Origin: UBA9647 sp963739335
Lineage (GTDB): Bacteria; Bacteroidota; Ignavibacteria; UBA10030
NCBI GenBank assembly: GCA_963739335.1
Contig: CAVUAC010000052.1
Location: forward strand, 1-64,000
DNA length: 64,000 nucleotides
Direction: 5' to 3'
The translations under genes and the position numbers were made by a program. This document shows, piece by piece, positions 9,377-17,978 of the stretch (the stretch's first letter is position 1; each line of letters starts with the position of its first letter). The notes beneath the pieces are model-generated. The model had not been told where the DNA came from. It saw only the letters and a list, made by a program, of their open reading frames with translations, and ran no database searches.

Positions 9377-10690
9377 ACACAGACTGATCCACGGCGTTGC
9401 GCTGATGGCTTTGTGCTCGAACGCCCTGCTGTCCCCGCCCGCGCTTGCCCAGGAAAGCATACGCCACTTTCAGAGCACCATCACTGTGCATCCCGATTCG
9501 ACAATGGGCGTGATTGAGGTCATACAGGTCTACAGCAATGGTGAGCAGATCAAACACGGCATCTACCGCGACTTCCCCACCCGTTACAAGGACCGCTACG
9601 GCAACCGCTACGTGGTCGGCTTCGAGGTGGCGCAGGTGTTCAGAGACGGCGCGCCGGAGCCCTACCACTTCGGAAGCATGCCAAACGGCAAGCGGCTGTA
9701 CATCGGCGATCCTCAAGTCTACGTCTCCACCGGCGAGCATACCTACCAGATCGATTACACCACCGATAGGCAGCTCGGTTTCTTTGCCGACCATGACGAG
9801 CTTTATTGGAACGCGACCGGCAACGGCTGGGGCTTTCCCATCGATTCCGCCTCAGCCGTCGTGATCCTGCCCGAGGGCGTGCCGCCGTCGAGAGTCAAGG
9901 TGGACGGTTGGACCGGCCCCCAGGACTCGACCGCGAAGAGCTTCCGCGCCCTGGTGACGCCCCACGGCAACGCGGTCTACAAGATCACCTCGCCGCTCTA
10001 TCCGCTCGAAGGGCTGACTATCGCCGTCTCCTGGCCGAAGGGCTTTGTGAAAGAACCTACCACGTCCCAGAAGATCAGGTGGTTTGTGCGGGACAACGTC
10101 AACGCCCTCGTCTGCCTGGTGGGGCTTATCATCGTGATCTGCTACTTCGTCTGGGCACAGATGAAGGTCGGAATCGATCCGAGCAGGGGCGCGGCCGTGC
10201 CGCAGTGGGACCCGCCGGAGGGGCTTTCGCCCGCGGCGATCCGCTACATCGGCAGGATGGGCTATGACAACAAGACCCTTTCTGCCGCGCTCATCAACGC
10301 CGCCGTCAAGGGCTGCGTTCGGATCGAGGACGCCGACGGCGTCTACACGATCAAGCGCGCCGGAACGGGCAACGCCCCCTTGGCCCCGGAGGAGTCGGCT
10401 GTCACGCACGGCCTGTTTGCATCCGGCAACGAGATCGTCATGAAGCAGGACAACAACAAGGAGATCCGCGCGGCGGTCGTGCAGTTCAAGAGATCGCTTG
10501 CCTCGCAGTTCGGGCAATCGTTCTTTGCTACGCACATCGGTTACGCTGTTATTGGGGCGCTGCTTTCGCTCGCGACGTTTGTGGTGGCATGTCATGGTCG
10601 ATCCCGTCGGAACCGCGCCGGGCGGCATCCTGGCGATCATGGTTGGCCTATGGACCCTTGCAACGGCGGCCGTCATTATGAAGGCAGCTC
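9357..10690 (+). CDS. DUF2207 membrane protein, frameshifted and cut at its 3' end
   Basis: The product begins with a signal peptide (cleavage likely after ALAQE, about residue 32). An extracytoplasmic beta-rich domain with YSNGEQIKHGIYRDFPT, typical of DUF2207, spans about 35-235. A transmembrane segment lies at about 250-270 and a cytoplasmic region after it (GLSPAAIRYIGRMGYDN). A second hydrophobic segment begins near residue 396 but the frame breaks between 10,575 and 10,600. The other frame continues with GILAIMVGLWTLATAAVIM, showing the hairpin of helices expected. DUF2207 proteins are usually 550-650 residues; here the sequence switches near 10,688 to an unrelated TonB-receptor tail, so about a third is missing. 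The partner is lemA. Confidence 0.8.
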
Positions 10691-10861
10691 GATGTGAGTA
10701 TGAGGTATGGATTCAAGATCTTCGGTATTAAAGGAACGCTGGGTGGGCAAGTGATCAACGTGTATGATAACATCAACGTTTTCTACTTCAACCGACAAAA
10801 CGGTGCGCATACTGACATGCTACGGTTCTTCCCTTCTGCGACGATGTCTTTGGAGTATTGA
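10691..10861 (+). pseudogene. C-terminal remnant of a TonB-dependent receptor
   Basis: A frame with no start codon gives LDVSMRYGFKIFGIKG, then INVYDNINVFYFNRQNG and ends FFPSATMSLEY. This matches, almost position by position, the last 55 residues of the intact receptor at 14,465-16,699 (LDISIAYNLRLIGLDVVAGV, LNVYNNKNIFYFDRKTGQ, FFPSATLTVQY). It is the end of the outer-membrane beta barrel only. The upstream boundary coincides with the cut end of the DUF2207 gene. A pseudo-subtilase gene starts 31 bases after its stop codon. Confidence 0.85.
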
Positions 10862-10892
10862 CCGTGGATTGCGGAGAGGGACCGGTTTGAGA

Positions 10893-12572
10893 ATGTTTCG
10901 TAGACGAACGCTTCTTGCCATCGCCTTTTCGCTTCTGCTTCAACTGTCAGCCCATGCTCAGGATTGGCAGACGCAGAGCTCTGATGCTCACAAGATGTTC
11001 ATCAAATTCAAGGAGGGTGCTCGTCTACTGAAGCTTGTGCGAGAGCCACGAGAGCAAGCGATCAAATCAAACGTGCAGCAACAGGCATCAGAACTGAGCT
11101 CGTTTCAGGCGGCGCTGGGCATCGTGAGACTTCGAGCGGTGAAGCCTGACGCTACGCTTGAACGATTGCCCGGCGGCGTCGAGCGCCTCTTTGTCGCATC
11201 GTTTGCTGATAGTGTTAACATGTCTCAGGCTCTCAACACGATCTGTTCATCCGGTGAAGTCGAGTATGCCGAACCCATCTACACCTGTGATGGCGGAGAT
11301 GTGCAAGTTGAGTTTCCCGATCACTCTCAAAGTGCACAGAAGCATCCGTTCTTTCCAGACGACCCTCAGTTTCCGAATCAGTGGGGACTCCACAACACGG
11401 GGCAGTTCAATGGAGTCCAGAATGGCTTAGTGGGCGCAGACATAAATGCGCTTATGGCATGGGAGATCACGACTGGCAGCAATGCTATCACAGTGGCATT
11501 CCTTGCGGACGGATTGGCAGTGGGTGCGGCTGAGTTTGGTCTCAGGGTTGACCCGGGCTACAATTTCGTCGGTGACAATAACGATGTGACCGCTGAAGGT
11601 TGGCTCGGCACGTTGGTCACCGGCATTGCCGCAGCGAGAGGCAACAACGGATTGGTTATGGCGGGTGTGGACTGGAGTTGTGATATCCTGCCAGTGAAGG
11701 TGGTGAACGCGAACTTTCAAGGGTCCTCCGATTGGACTGTGCTCGGGCTGACGTACGCTGCTGACAAAGGTTCGAACGTGATTTGTATGCCTCATGGGGC
11801 GTGGTTTTACAAAGGGGGATCTGCTCTGAATGATGCGCTCACGTACGCTGTTTCGAAAGGTTCGATCATCGTTGCCTGTGTCTCTCCTGGATGGGGTTAC
11901 TATAATTCATATCCAGCTGCTTCCGACAAGATAATCCTGGTTGGGTCCGTTGATGGTCGGAACAAGAGACTCACAAGCACCTATGGCCGCGTTGACTTTA
12001 TGGCGCCGGGAGAACGAATCATGGGTTTGGCAGCATTCGATCCGAAACTTCCGAGTTTTGTAAGCGGACCTATTGCTGCCACGGCTTTGGTCACAGGCGT
12101 TGTGTCTCTGATGCTCAGCATCGACAAATCGCTTACCTTTCAGGATGTCTATCGCATTTTGAGAGAAACTGCGTCAGACCAGGTCGGATGGCCGTATGAA
12201 GACACGCCAGGCTGGGACCAATACCACGGGTGGGGAAGCGTCAATGCGTATCGGGCGTTAAGGCTCATCGTCGAACAATCCCATTCACGGCTGCCTGTCT
12301 CCTTCGGAGCGAGCCAGAACTTCCCGAATCCCCTCAATGTGGCCACCATGATCGAGTATGAGCTTCCGAAAATGAGCGATTTGAGGCCAATGCACGTTTC
12401 AGTGAAAATCTACGATGTGCTTGGCCGGATAGTCACGACCCTCGTCGACGAGGTACAAGAGGAGGGATATCACCACGCATATTGGATTGCAGACGTGCCG
12501 AGCGGTGTGTACTTCTATCGATTGGAGGCAGAAGATTTTGTGAGAACGTGCAAGATGATTGTGGTGAAGTGA
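10893..12572 (+). CDS. Secreted subtilase-fold (S8) protein with T9SS tail, catalytic residues lost
   Basis: The product is 559 residues from ATG 10,893: signal peptide (cut after AHAQ), an N-terminal prodomain-like region (MFIKFKEGARLLKLVREPRE to VEYAEPIY), an S8 fold (about 165-440) and a type A T9SS sorting domain (about 475-559: SQNFPNPLN, VKIYDVLGRIVTTLVDE, SGVYFYRLEAEDFV). The fold is recognisable from DPQFPNQWGLHNTGQ and GIAAARGNNGLVMAGVDW. The catalytic signatures are altered: the Asp motif reads VAFLADGL instead of V-IDTG, the His motif GTLVTGIAAA instead of GTHVAG, the oxyanion Asn region VSPGWG instead of AGN, and the Ser motif SGPIAATALVTG instead of GTSMAAPHVAG. It is therefore probably not a protease; a surface-binding role is inference. 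The paralog at 19,561 shares this loss. Confidence 0.85.
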   Translation: MFRRRTLLAIAFSLLLQLSAHAQDWQTQSSDAHKMFIKFKEGARLLKLVREPREQAIKSNVQQQASELSSFQAALGIVRLRAVKPDATLERLPGGVERLFVASFADSVNMSQALNTICSSGEVEYAEPIYTCDGGDVQVEFPDHSQSAQKHPFFPDDPQFPNQWGLHNTGQFNGVQNGLVGADINALMAWEITTGSNAITVAFLADGLAVGAAEFGLRVDPGYNFVGDNNDVTAEGWLGTLVTGIAAARGNNGLVMAGVDWSCDILPVKVVNANFQGSSDWTVLGLTYAADKGSNVICMPHGAWFYKGGSALNDALTYAVSKGSIIVACVSPGWGYYNSYPAASDKIILVGSVDGRNKRLTSTYGRVDFMAPGERIMGLAAFDPKLPSFVSGPIAATALVTGVVSLMLSIDKSLTFQDVYRILRETASDQVGWPYEDTPGWDQYHGWGSVNAYRALRLIVEQSHSRLPVSFGASQNFPNPLNVATMIEYELPKMSDLRPMHVSVKIYDVLGRIVTTLVDEVQEEGYHHAYWIADVPSGVYFYRLEAEDFVRTCKMIVVK

Positions 12573-13348
12573 GTGCCAAGTTAAGGTGCTGATGTTCTTG
12601 TTCTATGAAATGTGAGGACTACGGCAATACCCTACCAGCCGTATAGCAAGAGGTGGTCGTTAGCTGAGAGGCGAAACGATAAGCCACCCGACAATGTAGC
12701 CAGAGAGGGCGCTATGCGAAGGAGCGGGTCGTAACGAAAGTGAACTCAGATGTAGCCTCGTAAAGATCATAAACGAGAGAGAGACGAGCCCGTATTTTAT
12801 GGGCGAAGTCAGCAATGGTGATTCGATAGGTAGGGGAATGAGAATCATCATTCTCTCCGGGGTATCAGAGGCGACACGTTCCGAAAGACATCAGGGCAAC
12901 TTGGGAGACCCTCCTCTTGACTGATTGTTGTGTAGTCAGTAGGAGACAATGCCTATAAGGAAACGAAGTGGCGTTGACGAGAGAGGGAGTCGGACACGAT
13001 CATAGTAGCGTAGATAACAGAGACAACAGAACTCTGCAGGAGCGAAGGGTCGTGACTTGAACGGGGTCAACAAAGAACGGAGGGGCAGGGTGATTGTCCT
13101 GAGAGGGACTATAAACGCCGAAGTAAACTGCTCAGGATGTTTGGAGTTGGCTATGCTGATGAGCGAAGGGAAAGCTCGTCAGAGGACTGTTCACGGAAAG
13201 CCGTATGAGGGAAAACCTCACGTACGGTTTGATGAGGGGACACCAGAGACGGGGTGATGGACGGCTTGAGCGGGACACTCGTCTGAAAAGAGAGAAACGC
13301 TGTTTGCTCACAAGTCCTGAACGCTACTGCGCTGGTGTCCTACTCTAC
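12573..13348 (+). mobile_element. Group II intron without reverse transcriptase
   Basis: About 776 bases contain ribozyme landmarks but no maturase frame. Domain V is at about 13,198-13,231: AGCCGTATGAGG, a GAAA-type loop, then CCTCACGTACGGTTT, with the AGC triad and the CGT bulge. Domain VI is formed by GGACACCAG (about 13,238) pairing with CTGGTGTCC (13,332-13,340), followed by the 3' end TACTCTAC. The segment 12,600-13,050 resembles domain I-III sequence upstream of intron-encoded proteins in other bacteria (GGCGAAACGATAAGCCACC, GAAGTCAGCAATGGTGA). The 5' end is probably GTGCC at 12,573, directly after the TGA of the preceding gene. Splicing would need a maturase in trans. Ends are approximate. 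Confidence 0.78.
13198..13231 (+). ncRNA. Group II intron domain V
   Basis: This 34-base hairpin is the catalytic core of the intron. The lower stem AGCCGTA pairs with TACGGTT, the upper stem TGAGG with CCTCA, closed by a GAAA-like tetraloop, with the conserved two-base bulge before CGTACGG. Its pairing is intact, so the ribozyme core at least is not visibly decayed. Confidence 0.85.
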
Positions 13349-13562
13349 AACCTGACTGCAAGCGGCTCCCTAGATGTCGCCCGTCATCGACCTTCCTTCT
13401 CTCCATTCAGATTCATCTCTTCGCGTAAGTGCCTGAGATGCCGAGGTCCGTCGGCCTGCCAACGATCATGATCACGGGGAAGAACAGATCGCTGTGCGAT
13501 CAAGGGTGGGCGGATGACCACCAGCAGAATGTACTCTGGCTGTCGAAATCGAACCCTGGAGG
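13349..13562. other. Intergenic, nothing recognised
   Basis: Between the intron 3' end and the LuxR-type fragment no coding pattern, repeat or strong hairpin stands out, apart from a short AACGATCATGATC dyad near 13,458. Confidence 0.4.
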
Positions 13563-13829
13563 TTATAGGATGTTCTCTTTCAGAGTTTTAGCGACCACAG
13601 CCCCGCGGGTGTGGACCCCAAGTTTTGCGTAGATGTGCTTGAAGTGTGTTGTGAGTGTGTTGTAGCGGAGGGAGACCTTGTTGGCGATATCCTGCATTTT
13701 CAGCCCTTCCACCACGTACCCGAGTATTTCTTTTTCTTTTTGCTTAAGCCTGTAATCTGGTTTGGCGCAGGCGCGGGGGGTATATAGGTTCCTTGATGCC
13801 GCGGAATCTTGTCTGATGGTTCCATTCAA
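13563..13829 (-). pseudogene. LuxR-type helix-turn-helix domain, orphan C-terminal fragment
   Basis: The about 88-residue frame is almost entirely a LuxR/NarL DNA-binding domain: LKQKEKEILGYVVEGLKMQD, then YNTLTTHFKHIYAKLGVHTR and AKTLKENIL at the end. The first about 25 residues look like linker. The only start options are TTG 13,829 or internal codons, and there is no receiver or sensor domain before it. NarL-type regulators are usually 200 or more residues, so this is probably the 3' end of a disrupted response regulator lying between two group II intron sequences. It could still be expressed as a minimal DNA-binding protein. Confidence 0.65.
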
Positions 13830-14131
13830 AATCTTAGAGAGCTGGGGGGAGAAATAGTCGGAGAGATGGAATAATGGAAGATGGGAGACGGAAAATGGAA
13901 GTACCTAGGCAAAAAGTATGCAAGTAATAAGTATTTGAATGTCGAAGCAGCGTGTGGACCGTCTCGCTGTGCCCACTGGTGGACCCCGGTTGTTGGTGTT
14001 AATCCGCGTCCCGACGTGATTGGCAGATTCTGCGCTTCGCGGCGTAGGAAGGCCTCTGACTACTAGCTGTCTTCATCAGGCATACCAAGTTCTTGGTATT
14101 GCGTCTGCTTTGTCAGTCTAACATATTGGGC
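13830..14131. other. Intergenic, nothing recognised
   Basis: The stretch between the LuxR fragment and the second intron remnant has a purine-rich GATGGGAGACGGAAAATGGA tract near 13,880 but no gene, tRNA or recognised repeat that I can support. Confidence 0.4.
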
Positions 14132-14168
14132 TGAGCTTACGGGCAAGCCTCGCGTACGGTTCGATGAG
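14132..14168 (+). mobile_element. Remnant of a second group II intron (domain V, 3' half)
   Basis: The string CTCGCGTACGGTTCGATGAGG (written here in two parts: CTCGCGTACGG and TTCGATGAGG) matches the 3' half of domain V plus the following joiner, as seen at 13,216-13,237. The 5' half (GAGCTTACGGGCAAGC) no longer pairs properly. No D VI or further ribozyme sequence follows, so this is a decayed copy. Confidence 0.55.
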
Positions 14169-14354
14169 GTTTTGATAGATTGACAGGATGCTTGCTTAAG
14201 CAGCACACTTGTGCATTCTTCTGGACATCGGCGTTGGCAAAAGCTCCCATTTCACTCACATCGCCGAGGTCGGTCACTGGCACGGCATTTGCAACTTTGA
14301 CTGAGTTTGGCCAACTTGCAGTGGTCTATCCGCCACCGTACGGACACCTAAGCA

Positions 14355-14456
14355 GTGAAAACCACATCCTTCTTGTTAGCACTTTTTCTCCTGGGCTGTA
14401 ATCATCCGTTCAGCCCCAAAGGTCCTTTGGAGCAGCAATTTGTGGTCTGTTGGTGA
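14355..14456 (+). pseudogene. N-terminal remnant of a DUF4249-type lipoprotein
   Basis: GTG 14,355 opens a 33-codon frame: a lipoprotein signal peptide with the lipobox LLGC, followed by NHPFSPKGPLEQQFVVC and a stop at 14,454. The intact lipoprotein at 16,717 begins SGCNQPFDPRGPLDKQMVIFC, so this is the start of a paralog. It is cut off exactly where the intact TonB receptor gene begins (overlap of a few bases). Together with the TonB tail at 10,691 it marks the two sides of a split receptor-lipoprotein pair. Confidence 0.75.
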
Positions 14457-14464
14457 AAACGCCA

Positions 14465-16699
14465 ATGCGAGTCGCGAGAAAATGTTCCTTTATTGTCTTC
14501 GCATCTATTCTGATGGTTTCCTCGAGCCAGCTGTGGGCCCAGGCATCAGATGTCTACGGCATCGTGACGGATAGCCTGACGAGGCAGCGCATTCCGTTTG
14601 CCAATATCAGTGTCGTCGGGACAACCAGGGGCGCAGCAGCCAACAACATCGGATTCTACTTCATTCCAAAACTGCCCTCCGGGACATTTGAGATTACAGC
14701 GAGCTCGATCGGATATATCAAGTCGACCAAGACCGTCACGCTGAGAGAGGGAAAGCCCGCCGAGCTGAATTTCGAGCTCCCTCCAGTCCCGGTTCAGGAG
14801 CAGGAAGTCGTCGTGACTGCCCCCCGAAAGAACCTGGAAATAGAGATGAAGACGACAAGTGTTCACGTGCTTGAGCGGGCGGAGCTCAAACAAGTCCCGG
14901 TTGCCGGGCAACAGGATCTGCTGCAATCACTGAAAATCCTGCCTGGCATCGTTTCCACAAGCGACGTGAGCTCCAGGTTTTATGTTCGAGGCGGAGCAGG
15001 CGACCAGAACCTGTTTATGTTTGATGGGATAAGGATCTACTATCCTTTCCACGCACTGGGCATCTACAGCGTTTTTAGTCCCGAGGTGGTGGACAATGTG
15101 GAAGTCTACACAGGCGCCTTCCCGCCGGGGTTCGGCGGCAAGCTCTCTTCTGTCGTGAACATTGCGACACGCGACGGTCGAGCCGACAGGATCGCAGCCC
15201 GCGCAAACGGGAATTTCTTGTCATCGGAGTTTGGGCTTGAAGGACCCGCAATCTCCAAGTCTACATTCCTCGTCGACGCAAGAAAATCCATATCCTCGCG
15301 GACGTTCGGTAACATCGTGGGCCAGGATGTTCCTCTGTCGTTCTACGATGCGACGGTAAAAATCGCGACTCAGCCGGGAGGCGTGCAGAAGTTCGACGTC
15401 ACCTTCCTGACAAGCGGTGACAACCTGAACTCCCGCAGTCCCTCCGAACCTAATTACTCGTGGCGAAACAACGGGGTGGCCCTATCAGGGTCGGGGCTGC
15501 CGAGCAATCGGATGTTTGTCAACTGGCTTGTCTACATCAGCAGTTACCATGCCAATCGAGACGCGACTCCTTCAGGTTCGATCACTTCAGCTTCCACGTT
15601 CGTCAAGGAACAAGGGCTTCGCGCGAACGCTACGATCTACACAGGTCCGGAGGATCTGTACTATTTCGGGTTTGATTTTGGATTTCCATCGCTGGACTAT
15701 TCGTTCACCAACAGACAGGGCCTTCAACAGGATCTCCAGAGCTCGCTGCTCGAAGTGTCGGCATGGCCCGGGTACTCAACGACTATGGGACCGCTTTCAA
15801 TTGACGGCGGGCTCCACGTTGAAATAGGCGCAATGTTCGATGGGGCGTCTCCCTCCCGTGAAATACAGCCGCGGCTCAATCTCAGCTATCTCCTCACGGG
15901 GACTTGGAGGGCAAAAGCGTCCATCGGTCGGTTCTCTCAGAGAATGCTGACCGTTGGGAATGAAGATGACGTGATTTCGATATTCGATGCTTGGATCAGC
16001 GTGCCCAAGAGCATGCAGCCTGAACAGGCTGATCACTTTGTCCTGGGCCTCAGCGGCAATCTCACGGAGCAGGCAACGATGAATCTCGAAACGTACTACA
16101 AGAAGTACAGCTCACTCGTCGTCTACAACCGGGACAAGATCGATGCGAGCGATCCGGATTACATACAGGGAAGCGGTGATTCCTACGGCGCAGAGTTGAC
16201 GCTGCGATCACATTCTCCCGTGGTTGATCTTTATGGCACGTACTCGCTTGCTTTCGCCAAGATCAATAACGGCGGATTTGTCTATTATCCCCGCTATGAC
16301 CGCCGACATCATGTCAATTTGATGGCGATCCTTCATCTGGTGCGGGGATTGAGCACGACGGCCAGGTGGGAATACGGTTCGGGCTTTCCGTTCTCGCAGA
16401 CGGTGGGATACTTCGATCGATTGATGCTTGATAACGCCTTGCCGGGTCAGTTCGAAACCGAGACAGGGTCACCGTATATCATGCTGGGGCCGAAGAATGC
16501 TGCCCGGTTGCCAGCCTATCACCGGCTTGACATCAGCATTGCATATAACCTGAGGCTCATCGGCCTCGACGTTGTTGCTGGCGTCGATCTTTTGAACGTC
16601 TACAACAACAAGAACATTTTCTACTTTGACAGGAAGACCGGCCAGCGCGTGAACATGCTCGCGTTCTTCCCTTCCGCGACGCTGACGGTGCAGTACTAG
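14465..16699 (+). CDS. TonB-dependent outer-membrane receptor
   Basis: From ATG 14,465 (GTG 14,453 is possible) the product is about 744 residues. It has a signal peptide ending SSSQLWAQA, a CarboxypepD-regulatory-like domain (about 27-110: VYGIVTDSLTRQRIPFANIS, IGFYFIPKLPSGTFEITASS), a plug domain (about 120-235: EVVVTAPRKN, RFYVRGGAGDQNLFMFDGIR, FGGKLSSVVNIATRDG) and a beta barrel ending in FFPSATLTVQY with a C-terminal aromatic residue. Such receptors import ligands across the outer membrane with TonB energy. The next gene, 17 bp on, is a DUF4249 lipoprotein, the usual partner of this receptor class. No SusD is present. The ligand is unknown. Confidence 0.9.
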   Translation: MRVARKCSFIVFASILMVSSSQLWAQASDVYGIVTDSLTRQRIPFANISVVGTTRGAAANNIGFYFIPKLPSGTFEITASSIGYIKSTKTVTLREGKPAELNFELPPVPVQEQEVVVTAPRKNLEIEMKTTSVHVLERAELKQVPVAGQQDLLQSLKILPGIVSTSDVSSRFYVRGGAGDQNLFMFDGIRIYYPFHALGIYSVFSPEVVDNVEVYTGAFPPGFGGKLSSVVNIATRDGRADRIAARANGNFLSSEFGLEGPAISKSTFLVDARKSISSRTFGNIVGQDVPLSFYDATVKIATQPGGVQKFDVTFLTSGDNLNSRSPSEPNYSWRNNGVALSGSGLPSNRMFVNWLVYISSYHANRDATPSGSITSASTFVKEQGLRANATIYTGPEDLYYFGFDFGFPSLDYSFTNRQGLQQDLQSSLLEVSAWPGYSTTMGPLSIDGGLHVEIGAMFDGASPSREIQPRLNLSYLLTGTWRAKASIGRFSQRMLTVGNEDDVISIFDAWISVPKSMQPEQADHFVLGLSGNLTEQATMNLETYYKKYSSLVVYNRDKIDASDPDYIQGSGDSYGAELTLRSHSPVVDLYGTYSLAFAKINNGGFVYYPRYDRRHHVNLMAILHLVRGLSTTARWEYGSGFPFSQTVGYFDRLMLDNALPGQFETETGSPYIMLGPKNAARLPAYHRLDISIAYNLRLIGLDVVAGVDLLNVYNNKNIFYFDRKTGQRVNMLAFFPSATLTVQY

Positions 16700-16716
16700 A
16701 CATAGGCTAGCTTCAC

Positions 16717-17700
16717 ATGGACGCGCACATCCGTTGGCTATCTCTCGTTTGTTTGCTTCTTCTTTTCACCTCAGGATGCAACCAACCCTTTGACCCGAGG
16801 GGTCCGCTGGATAAGCAGATGGTCATCTTCTGCGTTCTGTCGACGGACCGCAAGGTCCATTTTGTGCGAGTCGAACGCAGTTATATGCCGTCTGAGTACG
16901 ATCCGACTGCCTACAACTCCGACAACGCGGTGACCGATGCTCAGGTAATTATCAACGGAGCAGGCAAATACTACCAGATGCGCGATACTGTGCTGCCGAG
17001 AGCAGACACCAGCCGGTACAAATTCCCGCTGCACGTGTATGTTGTGAACCCACTTGCGATTTCCAACGGAAAGGCCTACGGCGTCTCGGTTCAATCACCC
17101 TCCATGGGCGCAATATATGCCACGACCCTGGTGCCGGATAAGGGCTACATTACACTCGATGTGAGCGCATACGCGATACTCGTCGATCCAACGCGTCTTT
17201 CAGCGAACACGCCGATCGATTTCTTCGTCCAGTTATCTCCGATCGCTAAAGGATACATTGGTCGGTTCATCATCTGCTATGATGTGGTCAAAAACAATGA
17301 GTGGGTGGAGGAACATGTTGAGGTGCCAGTGCCACTTGGATACTCGACTTTCTATGGGCCGAATGTGCCTCTCTATCCACAGATGACGCGATGCCCGTCG
17401 ACAAATCGAGCTGCAATGCAATACCAAGTGGGTCAATACCTGGGGGTCATCAATGGATTGAGAAATGGATCCTATGCTCGTAACAGACTGAGCTTCAAAT
17501 GGGCAGTCCTTCGTCTTGTGCAGGTTGAGCAGAATCTATACAAGTACTACACCACCGTGCATGCATTTCAGGATCCATATTCGATTCGGCTGGACGAGCC
17601 ACTTTTTTCGGGCATAAAGGGAGGGGAGGGCGTCGTCGGCGCCTACACGCTCGATTCGCTCGTTTTCTTGTACCCTGAGAACTTCTTTGGCAATCAGTAA
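16717..17700 (+). CDS. DUF4249-type lipoprotein, TonB receptor partner
   Basis: The 327-residue product has a lipoprotein signal peptide with lipobox TSGC (Cys about residue 21). Then follow FDPRGPLDKQMVIFCVLSTD and a beta-rich body with AQVIINGAGKYYQMRD. This matches DUF4249 proteins, which are encoded directly after CarboxypepD-reg/TonB receptors in Bacteroidota and are thought to sit on the outer membrane. The 17-bp spacing to the receptor gene suggests one transcript. A truncated paralog lies at 14,355. Confidence 0.75.
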   Translation: MDAHIRWLSLVCLLLLFTSGCNQPFDPRGPLDKQMVIFCVLSTDRKVHFVRVERSYMPSEYDPTAYNSDNAVTDAQVIINGAGKYYQMRDTVLPRADTSRYKFPLHVYVVNPLAISNGKAYGVSVQSPSMGAIYATTLVPDKGYITLDVSAYAILVDPTRLSANTPIDFFVQLSPIAKGYIGRFIICYDVVKNNEWVEEHVEVPVPLGYSTFYGPNVPLYPQMTRCPSTNRAAMQYQVGQYLGVINGLRNGSYARNRLSFKWAVLRLVQVEQNLYKYYTTVHAFQDPYSIRLDEPLFSGIKGGEGVVGAYTLDSLVFLYPENFFGNQ

Positions 17701-17978
17701 AATGGACCGGTCGAACGGTTCCATCTTCAGAATGATTCTTGACTTATGCCAAACACAAATTCTTGACTTTTATTCCGCAGTTCGGTATGATTCCATTGTT
17801 GGATATGTTGCACCATCTCGTGCAAGCATCGTTTCCCATTTGTTTATGGTTTAGGCGAGCCCATAGGATCAGTAGCAGGACTTGCCATGTGTCTCGCAGT
17901 GGTTAGTGATGATGGCACGTGTGCATACTTGATGTTGCTCGACCCGTATCAAGTGCGCATTGCAGGGAGGAAAGCTAT

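Noticed and set aside
9852..10676. 274-codon minus-strand frame across DUF2207
   Set aside because: It is an antisense shadow in high-GC DNA; the forward frame has signal peptide, domain and helices.
14180..14401. 73-codon plus-strand frame before the lipoprotein remnant
   Set aside because: No ribosome site or similarity; the other frame in the same place gives a clear lipoprotein start.
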